A stretch of DNA of 64,000 bases from an uncultured Saccharospirillaceae bacterium (GCA_950054195.1 CATLPG010000005.1:1-64000), one strand, 5' to 3'. Numbered from the stretch's first letter, positions 1 to 9,649 are shown. Notes: generated from the sequence alone by a model not told the origin. Numbers and translations: made by a program.

Positions 1-1
1 A

Positions 2-151
2 AAAGAATGTGTGGTGCGGTTTTACCTTAACGGGAATACCTACAAGGAAATTCAAGATTCTTGCGGGTACACTTATAAAGAAATAAAAAGTGCTATACAA
101 AACGGAAAAAGAAACTTGCGCAATATATTAAGTGCAAGGGCAACAAACTAG
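2..151 (+). CDS. RNA polymerase ECF sigma factor, C-terminal end (partial)
   Basis: The reading frame is open from the window edge to TAG at 149-151 and gives 49 residues. The stretch YKEIQDSCGYTYKEIKSAI followed by QNGKRNLR is typical of sigma-70 region 4, the helix-turn-helix that contacts the -35 element, in Bacteroidota ECF sigma factors. The rest of the gene lies outside the window. The stop codon is two bases before the next start, so the sigma factor and the following membrane protein are almost certainly co-transcribed. That fits a sigma/anti-sigma-like pair. The family call rests on a short piece only. Confidence 0.75.
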   Translation, partial: KECVVRFYLNGNTYKEIQDSCGYTYKEIKSAIQNGKRNLRNILSARATN

Positions 152-153
152 AA

Positions 154-1176
154 ATGAATAAAGACAACAAAAATATTTCTTCAAGTTTTGTCGATTACTT
201 AAAAGGTAAATTAAACCGACAACAACAAAGAACTCTTGAAAAGAAAGTAGCTTCCGATCCTTTTTATAGCGATGCAATGGATGGTTTTTTACAATTTCCA
301 TCAGCAGGTTTACCTGCAAACCCTTATAAAAGAAAAACCAATACTTTTTTTTGGTTGATAGGAGCCTCTCTAGTATTAGTTATTGGTTTTACACTTTTTA
401 GTATTAATAATAAAACAACACAGGCAAAACTTGCTAAACAATCTAATTACAAAACTATAGAGAATAGTAAGGTTAAACCATCTTATCAATCAAGCGATTT
501 AAAAGAAAATCAAACGATTAATAAAGTACAAAAGCAAACGAATAGAGAAGTTAATTCTTCAGAACAAGCAACTAACATTAAACGAGAAGAATACATAAAA
601 ATCCACACAGCAGAAAGTGAGCAAGTAAATGTCACCTTTTTTAAAGATCGGTTGAGGTCAGTGAAGCAAAAAACATTTTCATATTATGGTTTTATTGCAG
701 TTGAGTGTGTGTATTGTAACCTAAACTCGAATAAAAAATCATTTGAACTTACAGGGTTGAAATCTCCTTACGAAGCCTACGATGACATAAGCAAGTTTCC
801 GCACGAGAACAATAAAATATCCTATACCTATAAGAGTTTTTATGAGGAAGTATTTAAATTATTGTCTCAAAAAAGGTATAACGAATGTGTTGATATGCTT
901 AAGCTTTTTGAAGAGAAGTTCCCTAATGATGTGAACGCACAATTTTATTTAGGTTTGGTTTCGTTTAACTTATATAAGTACAGTAATGCGATCAATTATT
1001 TTGATTTAGCTATATCCAATCAGAACGTATACTTTAAAGAAGATGCATTATGGTTAAAAGCATTGTCTCTTGAACAGAATAATCAGGTTGATGAAGCGAA
1101 AAAGGCTTTTAGAGAAATAATGAAAGAAAATGGCTTTTACAGCAAACAGGCAAAAGCAAAGCTTAAAAAATACTAG
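154..1176 (+). CDS. Membrane-anchored TPR protein, probable anti-sigma-type partner
   Basis: This 340-residue protein starts two bases after the sigma factor stop. Residues 1-60 are a charged cytoplasmic part (SFVDYLKGKL, DPFYSDAMDGF) like the N-terminus of Bacteroidota proteins encoded next to ECF sigma factors. One transmembrane helix lies at about 64-84. A Lys/Gln/Ser-rich linker follows, and the C-terminal third (about 225-340) looks like two or three TPR units (FYLGLVSFNLYKYSNAINYF, then ALWLKALSLEQNNQVDEAKKAF). The periplasmic TPR part may sense an envelope partner. That role and the anti-sigma role are inferred from context, since no zinc-binding anti-sigma motif is visible. The 3' end overlaps the convergent gene by 14 bases. 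Confidence 0.6.
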   Translation: MNKDNKNISSSFVDYLKGKLNRQQQRTLEKKVASDPFYSDAMDGFLQFPSAGLPANPYKRKTNTFFWLIGASLVLVIGFTLFSINNKTTQAKLAKQSNYKTIENSKVKPSYQSSDLKENQTINKVQKQTNREVNSSEQATNIKREEYIKIHTAESEQVNVTFFKDRLRSVKQKTFSYYGFIAVECVYCNLNSNKKSFELTGLKSPYEAYDDISKFPHENNKISYTYKSFYEEVFKLLSQKRYNECVDMLKLFEEKFPNDVNAQFYLGLVSFNLYKYSNAINYFDLAISNQNVYFKEDALWLKALSLEQNNQVDEAKKAFREIMKENGFYSKQAKAKLKKY

Positions 1177-2791
1177 TAAATCCAAAGTGGATTTTACTGT
1201 TTCTAATTAGTATAGGGTTGTCGCTTACTTTTCCTAATGCATAGGCTAAGTTTATAATTCCTCCTTTAACACCTAAATTTATTCCTGCCCCAAAACCAAA
1301 GGGAATAAGGTCTTGATCAAATGTTTTAATAAAGCCAACATCAGTAAAAGCAAACACATTAGAGCGTTCATCTAAAATATAGCGATATTCAACTGTTTGA
1401 ATACTGTATTGAGAAACCAAAAATGTTTGCTCATTAAATCCTCGAAGTGTTTTTGTTCCCCCTATTAAGTAAAATTCATTTTCAACCAACTTTTCACTAA
1501 TAAGGAACTTGTTTTTAGTCATTATAGCAAGTGTTTGTCTTTTAAATAAAGGAATGTATGCTTTTCCAGTAAAGCCCAATTGGTACTGAATAAATCGTTC
1601 ATTAGTAGAAAATCGTTTATTTCCAATATCTGATAAAACCTCCACTTCAAAACCTTTTCGAGGGTTAAGCCAATTATCAACTGTTCGGTTATGATATTTA
1701 AAGCCATAATATAATACCGAAGAAGTTCTGTTTGTATCAGAATCATCTAGAAGTAAATTAACACTCATCAAGGAACTAACATTTAACTCTAATGTTTGGT
1801 TTATTTTTGGCTTAAATGTAATCCCTGCTTTCCATGCCGTATTTGAAAAAATAGTATCCTGCCGAGTGTTTGATATATTACCAGTAACACCAAAGTTACT
1901 ATTAGCAATATAGGGAACGCTAGTTTCTAGGTAATATGTTTGCGTATTTACTTGTGATTTATTCCAATTAAAAATAATGTTTTCGCCATACTTTAATGAG
2001 TTTGTAAGGTTAATGTTAGCGTTACCCGTAATAACTAAATCACCTGTTTGCTCATCGTTATTAATACCAACTAACCCATCCAATTCATTGTTGGATACAT
2101 CTTCAACATAAATAACTACCAATGCTTTTTTAGGCGAAAAATACACATCAGGCCCTCTTAGCTCTTTTAAAAAGTTACATTGTCGAAGATTATTACTTAC
2201 ATTTTCAATATCCTCCCTAGAGTAAACTTGACCTTTTCTCAATCCAGTTACACGTTTAACTATATTCAAATTAGTTTTAAAGTTTCCCTTAATGCTTATG
2301 GAGTCTATAATAAATAAATCTCTTTTTACAACTTGTATTTCGCCACTACAAACAGAGTCATTTATGAATTTTCGTGGCACAAAAAACACGCGAGCAAACG
2401 GATATCCATTATTAGCGTAGTTAATAAGTGTGTTGTCAATTAATTTTTCTGTTGACCTAAAATCACCACCATGTTTAAGCTTAAATTCTTTTAGGTTTGA
2501 TATTTCAATTTGGTATTGCTTCCCCTTATTAATACTTACAAAATTGATGGAATCTATCCATTTAGCTTGAGTAATATAAGCCAAAGGATACCCTGCTAAT
2601 TTTATCTCCTCTATTTTACTATTTAAAAACGTGTTGATTGATAAGGTGTCTTTAAATTCCGTTTTAACCTGTGTTGAGTCAAGAACAAGCTTATATTGTG
2701 AAAGTGAACTGTTGGTGTAGCTTATAATGCTACCTACAAAAAAAAGAAGTTGTATGAAAAATGATTTACAAATAATGTTTTCTTTTACCAA
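1163..2791 (-). CDS. Omp85-family outer-membrane protein (BamA/TamA-like, POTRA plus surface-antigen barrel)
   Basis: This 542-residue protein has a hydrophobic N-terminal export signal (about 10-32). POTRA-like modules occupy about 85-235 (VKRDLFIIDSISIKGNF, then GLRKGQVYSREDIE). A C-terminal beta-barrel carries the Omp85 signature YLIGGTKTLRGF near residue 445 and ends with an aromatic residue (FGFTSIF). The family inserts or exports proteins at the outer membrane; at this size the protein is closer to short TamA/TPS-like members than to BamA. The start is TTG at 2791. No in-frame ATG lies before the signal peptide, and the TTG overlaps the end of ung by 7 bases, so the two genes are probably translated together. 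The substrate is unknown. Confidence 0.75.
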   Translation of the reverse strand: MVKENIICKSFFIQLLFFVGSIISYTNSSLSQYKLVLDSTQVKTEFKDTLSINTFLNSKIEEIKLAGYPLAYITQAKWIDSINFVSINKGKQYQIEISNLKEFKLKHGGDFRSTEKLIDNTLINYANNGYPFARVFFVPRKFINDSVCSGEIQVVKRDLFIIDSISIKGNFKTNLNIVKRVTGLRKGQVYSREDIENVSNNLRQCNFLKELRGPDVYFSPKKALVVIYVEDVSNNELDGLVGINNDEQTGDLVITGNANINLTNSLKYGENIIFNWNKSQVNTQTYYLETSVPYIANSNFGVTGNISNTRQDTIFSNTAWKAGITFKPKINQTLELNVSSLMSVNLLLDDSDTNRTSSVLYYGFKYHNRTVDNWLNPRKGFEVEVLSDIGNKRFSTNERFIQYQLGFTGKAYIPLFKRQTLAIMTKNKFLISEKLVENEFYLIGGTKTLRGFNEQTFLVSQYSIQTVEYRYILDERSNVFAFTDVGFIKTFDQDLIPFGFGAGINLGVKGGIINLAYALGKVSDNPILIRNSKIHFGFTSIF

Positions 2792-3453
2792 CTGATAGGT
2801 TCTTGATTTTGTTGTACAAGAAGCTCATTAGTTTTTGAGAAATGTTTACAACCAAAAAAACCTCTATGAGCCGAAAAAGGCGAAGGATGTGCTGCTTTTA
2901 ATACATGATGTTTGCTTGTATCAACCATGCTTGCTTTATTTTGAGCATAACTGCCCCATAAAATAAAAACAAGCCCTTCTTTTTTTTCTGATAAGTGCTT
3001 AATACAGGCGTCAGTAAATTGCTCCCATCCTTTTCCTTGATGTGATCCAGGACTTTTTCTACGAACAGTTAAGGTAGCATTTAATAAAAGAATGCCTTGA
3101 TCTGCCCAGTGTGTTAAATCTCCATGGTTTGGAATTTCCTTCTCAACATCAGTTTCGAGCTCTTTGTATATGTTTTTTAATGACGGAGGAATCTTTACTC
3201 CTTTTTTAACCGAAAAACATAAACCATTTGCTTGGTTATCTCCATGATAAGGATCCTGTCCAATAATTACAACTTTTACTTGATTAAAAGGAGTGTGGCC
3301 AAAAGCATTGAAAATTTCATCTCCTTTAGGAAAAATGGTGTGTTTTTTTTTCTCTTCAATTAAAAATTGCTTTAAGTTTTTAAAATATGGTTTACTAAAT
3401 TCATCTTTTAAAACTTCTAACCAGCTGACTTCTATTTTGATATTTGACTCCAT
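2785..3453 (-). CDS. ung: Uracil-DNA glycosylase, family 1
   Basis: The enzyme removes uracil from DNA in base-excision repair. The 222-residue protein has the normal family length. The catalytic water-activating loop GQDPYHG is at 65-71 with Asp67. The uracil-binding LLLNATLTV is at 122-130, and the minor-groove loop HPSPFSAHRGFF starts at His189. ATG at 3453 is the natural start. The downstream Omp85-family gene begins inside its last codons. Confidence 0.97.
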   Translation of the reverse strand: MESNIKIEVSWLEVLKDEFSKPYFKNLKQFLIEEKKKHTIFPKGDEIFNAFGHTPFNQVKVVIIGQDPYHGDNQANGLCFSVKKGVKIPPSLKNIYKELETDVEKEIPNHGDLTHWADQGILLLNATLTVRRKSPGSHQGKGWEQFTDACIKHLSEKKEGLVFILWGSYAQNKASMVDTSKHHVLKAAHPSPFSAHRGFFGCKHFSKTNELLVQQNQEPISW

Positions 3454-3587
3454 TTTACAACAAATAAGATTAGCGAAAAGTTACAAATTGTTAATAACTT
3501 GTTGATAAGTGTAAGCGACACACTGGAACAAATATACCCTCTTATCCGTTATTTTGTACATATTATTTATCTTTTAAGAAATTTCCA

Positions 3588-3752
3588 ATGAAAAAAGTCG
3601 CTCTTTATAGTTTGTTCGCCCTGTTTTTAAGTTCATTCTCATCATGTTTTTTGTTTCAAACGCATGAGGATTGCCCAGCTTACGGGGAGTTGGAAAAGGT
3701 AAAGCAAGAAAACACTGGGGTTAATACAATCGAACCAATAGAGAAAGTATAA
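3588..3752 (+). CDS. Small putative lipoprotein, 54 aa
   Basis: ATG at 3588 opens a 54-codon frame ending in TAA at 3750-3752. Residues 1-20 form a signal peptide ending in FSSC, a usable lipobox, so the mature chain would be about 35 residues anchored at Cys20. The mature part contains DCPAYG, a motif I associate with small Bacteroidota lipoproteins of unknown function. A strong rho-independent terminator follows 25 bases later, which supports a real single-gene transcript. It diverges from ung. Function unknown. Confidence 0.6.
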   Translation: MKKVALYSLFALFLSSFSSCFLFQTHEDCPAYGELEKVKQENTGVNTIEPIEKV

Positions 3753-3777
3753 CTTTCATCGAATATATAATTTTAAT

Positions 3778-3802
3778 AGCCACCTATTTGGTGGCTTTTT
3801 TG
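3778..3802 (+). terminator. Rho-independent terminator after the small lipoprotein
   Basis: A perfect 7-bp stem (AGCCACC / GGTGGCT) has a 5-base loop and is followed by a run of six T. It ends the transcript of the 54-aa gene. Confidence 0.85.
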
Positions 3803-3946
3803 TTATTATAGATTATTAATAAGAGCAACTAGATATCAGTTTTTTTAATAACGAGCATAATTTAAATTTTTGCTAAATCCTTCTTTTTATCACAAAGAAT
3901 ATAAAACCTACAGAGGATTAAATTATTTCTTATCTTTAATTAGGAA

Positions 3947-4696
3947 ATGAAAATTCTGTTAAACATAGTAATCATCGTTGTGTTTTTTCAGTCAGCTCTA
4001 GCACAAGAGCCAGAAGAAACAGAAAACAAAATAGGCTTTCGGTCAGAATGGTATGGAGGTTTACATCTCAATACATCTGGATGGGGAGGTGAACTAACGA
4101 GAAGTAAATTCAGAACCTATAAAAAGTATGATTTATTTACGTTAAACATTAGTAGTTTAAGGCATGTAAAAGAATTTAGAGTTAGAAACCAAATAGTTCC
4201 CAATGCTCGAAGTTTTAAATATGGTAAAATAAATACTGTTTTAACCACTAGGTTGAGTTACGGAAGACGGTATATGTTGTATGAAAAATTTAGAGAAAAA
4301 GGTGTTGAGATTTACTTTGTTGGACAAGTAGGATTAAACATTGCGGTGCTTAAACCCATTTATCTAGAAATTGTAAAGTTTGATCAAGATGGTAGGCCGT
4401 TGCCTATTCGAGTAGACGAAAGGTACGATACCGATATTCACAACGATCAAAATATTTTTGGTAAATCGAGTAGTTTAAAAGGAATAGGTGAAAGCAAATT
4501 TAATTTTGGAGGTTATGCAAAAACAGGTTTTATGTTTGAGTTTGCTGATAATAGAGAAAAAATATTAGCATTAGAAGCTGGAGTAATGTTAGATGTTTTT
4601 CCAAAAAAACTAGTTATTCTAGATAGTGAATTGAATCAGCAATTATTTTTTAACATATACCTTAATTTGGTTTTTGGAAAAAAGTATTACGATTAA
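3947..4696 (+). CDS. Putative outer-membrane beta-barrel protein encoded before lipA
   Basis: This 249-residue protein has a clear signal peptide (1-19, cleavage after SALA). The mature chain has alternating aromatic and charged residues in short strands ([10 protein letters not shown]-like stretches, [23 protein letters not shown], then [13 protein letters not shown] at the end), as in eight- to ten-stranded barrels of Bacteroidota. Its TAA shares one base with the ATG of lipA (TAATG), so it is translationally coupled to a lipoate enzyme with no obvious functional link. I do not recognise a named family. The barrel call rests on strand pattern and the export signal. Confidence 0.5.
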   Translation: MKILLNIVIIVVFFQSALAQEPEETENKIGFRSEWYGGLHLNTSGWGGELTRSKFRTYKKYDLFTLNISSLRHVKEFRVRNQIVPNARSFKYGKINTVLTTRLSYGRRYMLYEKFREKGVEIYFVGQVGLNIAVLKPIYLEIVKFDQDGRPLPIRVDERYDTDIHNDQNIFGKSSSLKGIGESKFNFGGYAKTGFMFEFADNREKILALEAGVMLDVFPKKLVILDSELNQQLFFNIYLNLVFGKKYYD

Positions 4697-5553
4697 TGAG
4701 TGAGGAAATAGTTAAAATTAAAAAGCCAAAATGGCTTAGAGTTAAACTACCAACGGGAGAGGAGTTTAAAAAAGTACGTAACATCGTTGATGATCACGGT
4801 TTACACACCATTTGCCAAAGCGGTAATTGCCCAAATATGGGGGAGTGCTGGGGAGCTGGAACAGCAACATTTATGATACTTGGAAATACCTGTACACGGT
4901 CTTGTGGGTTTTGTTCTGTAGCAACAGGTAAACCTTTGGATGTTGATCCATTTGAGCCAGCTAAAATTGCAAAATCAGTTAGCCTAATGGAGGTAAAGCA
5001 CTGTGTAATTACATCAGTAGATAGAGATGATTTACCAGATGCAGGAGCAGAAGTTTGGGCACAAACAGTTCGGGCTATAAGAAGAAAATCTCCACAAACA
5101 ACAATGGAAACGTTAATTCCAGACTTTATGGGTAAATGGGATAGTTTGCAAAAAATTATTGATGTTGCTCCCGAAATTGTGTCTCATAATTTGGAAACAG
5201 TTCGTAGATTAACAAAAGAAGTTCGTATTCAAGCGAAATACAATAGAAGTTTAGAGCTTTTAAGGAGATTAAAAGAAGGAGGAATGAAAACCAAATCTGG
5301 AGTAATGCTAGGTTTGGGCGAAACCGAAGAAGAAGTTATCGAAACCATGGATGACTTACGATCAGTAGGTGTAGATATTTTAACCCTTGGTCAATACCTT
5401 CAGCCAACACCAAAACATCTTCCAGTGGCAGAGTTTATAACTCCAGAAAAATTTGAGGAATACAAAGAAATTGGATTAGCAAAAGGATTTCGCTTTGTTG
5501 AAAGTGGTCCTCTTGTACGTTCGTCTTACCACGCAGAAAAGCACTTATTCTAA
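4696..5553 (+). CDS. lipA: Lipoyl synthase
   Basis: LipA is a radical-SAM enzyme that inserts two sulfur atoms into the octanoyl chain on lipoyl domains of 2-oxoacid dehydrogenases and the glycine cleavage system. The auxiliary cluster cysteines are Cys40, Cys45 and Cys51 ([12 protein letters not shown]). The SAM cluster motif CTRSCGFC has Cys66, Cys70 and Cys73. The RSSY motif that ligates the auxiliary cluster serine is at 275-278. The length of 285 aa is normal. The start overlaps the upstream stop by one base. No lipB is visible nearby. Confidence 0.97.
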   Translation: MSEEIVKIKKPKWLRVKLPTGEEFKKVRNIVDDHGLHTICQSGNCPNMGECWGAGTATFMILGNTCTRSCGFCSVATGKPLDVDPFEPAKIAKSVSLMEVKHCVITSVDRDDLPDAGAEVWAQTVRAIRRKSPQTTMETLIPDFMGKWDSLQKIIDVAPEIVSHNLETVRRLTKEVRIQAKYNRSLELLRRLKEGGMKTKSGVMLGLGETEEEVIETMDDLRSVGVDILTLGQYLQPTPKHLPVAEFITPEKFEEYKEIGLAKGFRFVESGPLVRSSYHAEKHLF

Positions 5554-5615
5554 CAATTAGTTATTTTTCGGCATGTTTTAAAAATAAATAGGTTAATTAT
5601 TAATTAATCTTTTTT

Positions 5616-5623
5616 TAACTTTG
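5616..5623 (+). promoter_or_regulatory. Bacteroidota-type -7 element before the BNR surface protein
   Basis: TAACTTTG matches the Bacteroidota housekeeping -7 consensus TAnnTTTG exactly and lies 58 bases before the start codon at 5682. No good -33 TTG is seen at the usual spacing, so this is a candidate only. Confidence 0.45.
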
Positions 5624-5681
5624 AATATGACTAAGTGTTTCATTTAGTCAACATTTTATTTAGAATTTATATTACACTACT

Positions 5682-8642
5682 ATGAATAAAAAGATTACTT
5701 TTTTAGGTGCATCTATTTTATTAGGTGTTGGATTAATCGCTACACTTAGTAATCGTGAGTTAACAGCTAACCAAAAATACGCTCCTAGAACTATGGATGG
5801 TGCTGCTCAATCTGCCAAAGGCATGATGGAGTTTTTTAACACAATGCGTAAAAATGTTGTTACAGGTAAAGTTGAGGCTTCTGATTTTGCAAAAGCAAGA
5901 GAAGAAGTAAAAGCAATGCTCAATCAAGGAACTAGAGCAGCTTCATTAACTTTTCAATTAGAAGGACCAGATAACTACGGAGGTAGAACAAGAGCAATTT
6001 TAGTTGATCAAAACGACAACAACATTTTATATGCTGGAAGTGTTTCAGGAGGTTTGTATAAGTCTACGAACAGAGGAAATACTTGGGAGGTTTTACCAGC
6101 TTTCGCTGATGTTTTATCAGTAACATCTTTGGCTCAAACAAATAATGGTACTATTTATATAGGAACAGGAACCGCTTTCGAAAGTCCTATCTCTTCTAAT
6201 AACACAGGAGGACATGTAGCTGATGGTTTATGGTATACTGAGGATGGAGGAGCAACATTTCAACAGCTTCCATCATCTTTTGGTGCATTTACAATCAATG
6301 AGTTAGCAGCAGACCCAAATGCTAATGATAAAGTATGGGTTGCGGGAGAGGGAGTAATAGGACTAACTTCTGTTGAAAATAAAACAACTATTACTCAAGC
6401 AGAGTCAGGTAACTTCGAAGACTTACAAATATCCAATGATGGAACATTATTAGTAGGAAGTAAAAATAATCAAACTTGGGTATCAACAGATGGAGGTGCA
6501 AACTTTACTAGAGTTTCAGGCCCAAGTCCTGGACAAATTAAAGAAATAGCTCTAACAAGCATAACAAGAATAGAGTATGCTATTTCGCATGAAAAGAATA
6601 GTAATGGCATGTATAATATTTTTGCTGCTCAAGTTAGGTCGGGTGGAGTTTTAGGAATGTTAGGAGGTATATCTTATTCTGGTGATAATGGTCAAACATG
6701 GACAGAAATTATTCCTCAAACACCAAATGGTGTGTCTGCTCAAGATGCTTTGCCATACGATCCCTATTCAGGAGGATCTCAGTGGCAGGGTAATTATGAT
6801 AACATAATTACATGTATTCCAGGTAGTCCAAATTCTTTTTTAATTGGAGGAGTTAGGTTGTTTAGATTCGATATGTCTACAACATCACCACCTTTTGGTA
6901 ACTTTTATTTAGCAGCATCAAATCAAGCTTCTGAAACAAGTGGTATATATGTACACTCTGATATTCATGAGTTTGTTTGGGATAATACAGGTAGACTATA
7001 CATAGGTAGTGATGGAGGAGTAGGTGTGTCGGATGATTTACAAACCTTTACAACAGCTAACAGAGGGTATAATACCCTTCAATATTATGGTATTAGTTAC
7101 TCACAGTTTGGAGATGTGGTAGGAGGATCACAAGATAATGGAACTACCTACAAAAACAATAATTTTGCAGGTACTTCCGGACAGGAATTTAGAAGCGTTT
7201 TTGGTGGAGACGGCTTTGATTGCGATATATCTTACTTTGATCCTAGCATCATGTTTGTAACATCACAAGAAGGGTCATTTTTTAGAATTGAACCAAACCT
7301 ACAAAGTGGAGGATTAACATCTTCAGCAAACATATTGGATAATAGTCTATCTCAAGAGAATTTCCCATTCTTTTCTGTGTTAAGACATTATGAAAACCCA
7401 AACGATCTTAACAGTACAGATTCAATAGAATTTATTACCGATTCTAACTACAACGTAGGTGATACTATTCGTGTGAATAGCAGAAATGCTCAAAAACTTA
7501 TTGAATATCCAGTTAATCAACCATTAACTGTAGTTTATGATTCAACTTTTATTTTAGATACAGGAAGCAACCCTGTTGATACTACTGTTGATACACTTTA
7601 CACTGTAATGATACAAGATCGTTATCAGTCATTAACAGCAATAACAAGTTCAGGTGGAGTTTGGGTAACTCGTATGGGACTTAGGTTTAGTCCTGCGTGG
7701 TATAAAGTCACAAATAACACAGCGACTTGTTTAGAATTCTCAAGCGATGGCGATATTTTATACATTGGAGACTATTCGGGGAGTGTTGTACGTGTTAAAG
7801 GATTTAATAATTTATATTACGATGCTACAGCAAGAGATACTATTAATGATGTTCCTAATCATGATTCTGCATCATACATGTATGCAGATATTAGAGGAGG
7901 TAATCAACAACTAGAAGTAACAACAATTAGAAGTGGAGGAAGTCAACCTGTAACAGGTTTAGCGATTGATCCAAATGATCCTGAGCACGTTGTTGTAACA
8001 TTAGGAGGTTTTGGAGCTGCTACGAATGTTTTAAGATCAACTACAGCAGCAAGTACTACAGGTACTTCATCATTTACATCTATAAAAGGTAATTTACCAA
8101 CGTTCCCAGTTTATGATGCAGTTATTGATTATCAAAACCCTAATCTAATTATCGTGGGAACAGAGATGGGCGTTTATGCAACAGATAACGCAGGTGCTTC
8201 TTGGGATCCTCAGCTAGGTGAAATGGGAATTGTACCTTCAATGTCAGTTCGTCAGCAATGGAGATCAATTACTGAAAGTACAAACTCAGGTTCGGTTTAT
8301 ATTGGTACGCATGGTAGAGGTTTGTGGAGCACTGCAGAGCTAGCAGGTGTTGATGAAGTTAAAATTGATGATGATAAAACTCAAGTACAACTTGTTAAAG
8401 TTTATCCAAACCCAGCCAACGTACAAACTACATTGAGTTTTGATTTAAAGCAAACCTCCGATGTTGTAATTAATGTGTATAACATTCAAGGAAAGCTTAT
8501 CGAAACTAAATCAATAGCTAACGCTCAAGAAGGTAATGTAACAACTACGCTAAATGTTTCTAATTATGTTAAGGGTACTTATTTAGTAAATATACAAGCA
8601 CAAGGAACGAACTATAAAGTAGCTAAGTTTATCAAAAAGTAA
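5682..8642 (+). CDS. Secreted BNR/Asp-box propeller protein with type IX C-terminal sorting domain
   Basis: This 986-residue protein begins with a signal peptide (about 1-25). The body carries repeated Asp-box/BNR motifs, for example STNRGNTWE, TEDGGATFQQL, STDGGANFTRV, SGDNGQTWTEI and TDNAGASWD, typical of sortilin/VPS10-like or GH74-like seven-bladed propellers. From about residue 907 (VYPNPANVQTT) to the end (GTYLVNIQAQGTNYKVAKFIKK split over two strands) lies a type A T9SS sorting domain. The protein should therefore be exported by the type IX system, processed by PorU (14105-17977) and attached to the surface or released. No catalytic residues can be assigned. It may bind or degrade a polymer. 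Confidence 0.85.
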   Translation: MNKKITFLGASILLGVGLIATLSNRELTANQKYAPRTMDGAAQSAKGMMEFFNTMRKNVVTGKVEASDFAKAREEVKAMLNQGTRAASLTFQLEGPDNYGGRTRAILVDQNDNNILYAGSVSGGLYKSTNRGNTWEVLPAFADVLSVTSLAQTNNGTIYIGTGTAFESPISSNNTGGHVADGLWYTEDGGATFQQLPSSFGAFTINELAADPNANDKVWVAGEGVIGLTSVENKTTITQAESGNFEDLQISNDGTLLVGSKNNQTWVSTDGGANFTRVSGPSPGQIKEIALTSITRIEYAISHEKNSNGMYNIFAAQVRSGGVLGMLGGISYSGDNGQTWTEIIPQTPNGVSAQDALPYDPYSGGSQWQGNYDNIITCIPGSPNSFLIGGVRLFRFDMSTTSPPFGNFYLAASNQASETSGIYVHSDIHEFVWDNTGRLYIGSDGGVGVSDDLQTFTTANRGYNTLQYYGISYSQFGDVVGGSQDNGTTYKNNNFAGTSGQEFRSVFGGDGFDCDISYFDPSIMFVTSQEGSFFRIEPNLQSGGLTSSANILDNSLSQENFPFFSVLRHYENPNDLNSTDSIEFITDSNYNVGDTIRVNSRNAQKLIEYPVNQPLTVVYDSTFILDTGSNPVDTTVDTLYTVMIQDRYQSLTAITSSGGVWVTRMGLRFSPAWYKVTNNTATCLEFSSDGDILYIGDYSGSVVRVKGFNNLYYDATARDTINDVPNHDSASYMYADIRGGNQQLEVTTIRSGGSQPVTGLAIDPNDPEHVVVTLGGFGAATNVLRSTTAASTTGTSSFTSIKGNLPTFPVYDAVIDYQNPNLIIVGTEMGVYATDNAGASWDPQLGEMGIVPSMSVRQQWRSITESTNSGSVYIGTHGRGLWSTAELAGVDEVKIDDDKTQVQLVKVYPNPANVQTTLSFDLKQTSDVVINVYNIQGKLIETKSIANAQEGNVTTTLNVSNYVKGTYLVNIQAQGTNYKVAKFIKK

Positions 8643-8665
8643 TTTTTTAAAATTATTAAGCATTT

Positions 8666-8693
8666 AGGTCACTCTTTTAGGGTGACCTTTTTT
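8666..8693 (+). terminator. Rho-independent terminator after the BNR surface protein
   Basis: A 7-bp stem (AGGTCAC at 8666-8672, GTGACCT at 8682-8688) is followed by six T. Rhs-like coding homology begins immediately behind it at about 8696. Confidence 0.8.
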
Positions 8694-8710
8694 GTTACTA
8701 CCCATTTGGT

Positions 8711-9649
8711 ATGAAAATGCCAGGACGATATGGAAGTGAGAATGGTAATTATAGATATGGATTTAACGGAATGGAGAGTGATGATGAGATGTTTAACCAA
8801 GAGGGGAATAGTTATGACTTTGGAGCTAGGATGTATGATAGTAGGATTGGGAGATGGAGTAGTACGGATGCTTTGGAGAGAAAGTACACCAGTTACACAC
8901 CTTACAGTTTTGTAAATAATATGCCTATTATAGCTATTGACCCTAATGGAATGGAAATAGTGATTCCTAAAGGTTCTGAAGCATCTTATAAAGAGTTCAG
9001 AAAGAATGCCGATAGAAAAACTAAAAGAAGACTTAGGAAATTAGATAAGAGTGATATTAAATATGAAATAGGATTTGTCCAACAATATCAAATGAGAATG
9101 GGAACTGTTCAAAGTTCAAGCATTAATTCAAATGGTATAACGAAGCTTAAATCAGATAATCAAGACGGAATAACAGTTCAATTATTGATAGATAAGGGTG
9201 AAAGTAAAAGTACTCAGTTCTCAGCATTAGCAGAAGAAATTTCACATGCAGAGGATTTTGAAAACGGAGAAATGTTTTTTCTTTCATTTGGAGATGTTGA
9301 AGGTTTTATCTTGGGACAAGATATCCATGATGAAATAAAGTCCAAGGATGCTTCGTTAAAATATATGAAGAAAGCATCTAGAAAGAGCGAGGAAATAGAG
9401 TTGACCGAGATTAATGAAGAATGGTCAAAAATAGAAACAACAGATGGTAAAATTAAGGCTCTCACAGGAGAAAAAGCTGATATTTTTGGAGATTACAGCG
9501 ATATTTCAACTGAGAAAGTAGACAAAAACACTATGAACGATTCAGGGTATAAGAATGCATTGAAAAACGTACAAAAATCTGGAATTAAAGAACCTAGTGT
9601 TATATACAGGGAAAAAGGAGAGACTAAAAGAATTTCAACTAAAGAGTAA
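8711..9649 (+). CDS. Rhs-repeat core fragment with variable C-terminal tail (5'-truncated)
   Basis: Residues 1-75 match the conserved end of the Rhs repeat-associated core: RYGFNGMESDDE, YDFGARMYDSRIGRWSSTDAL, and YTPYSFVNNMPIIAIDPNGME. After the core comes a 235-residue tail, the position of the toxin in polymorphic Rhs toxins. It contains LAEEISHAEDFENG at about residue 175, which resembles the zincin helix HExxHA but has Glu in place of the first His. The core normally begins far upstream; here YYPFG is encoded in frame just before the ATG (8696-8710), and a stop precedes it at 8678-8680. The gene is therefore a cut-off tail, not a complete Rhs protein. Whether it is expressed is uncertain; ATG 8711 has no evident ribosome-binding site. 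Confidence 0.7.
   Translation: MKMPGRYGSENGNYRYGFNGMESDDEMFNQEGNSYDFGARMYDSRIGRWSSTDALERKYTSYTPYSFVNNMPIIAIDPNGMEIVIPKGSEASYKEFRKNADRKTKRRLRKLDKSDIKYEIGFVQQYQMRMGTVQSSSINSNGITKLKSDNQDGITVQLLIDKGESKSTQFSALAEEISHAEDFENGEMFFLSFGDVEGFILGQDIHDEIKSKDASLKYMKKASRKSEEIELTEINEEWSKIETTDGKIKALTGEKADIFGDYSDISTEKVDKNTMNDSGYKNALKNVQKSGIKEPSVIYREKGETKRISTKE

Noticed and set aside
2785-2791. TTG start of the Omp85-family gene considered as a sign of truncation
   Set aside because: The signal peptide follows directly after the TTG and the overlap with ung explains the start; the protein is complete at both ends.
3485-3515. TTATCAACA, similar to a DnaA box, in the gap between ung and the small lipoprotein
   Set aside because: It differs from the consensus TTATCCACA, stands alone, and there is no dnaA gene or AT-rich unwinding cluster to suggest an origin.
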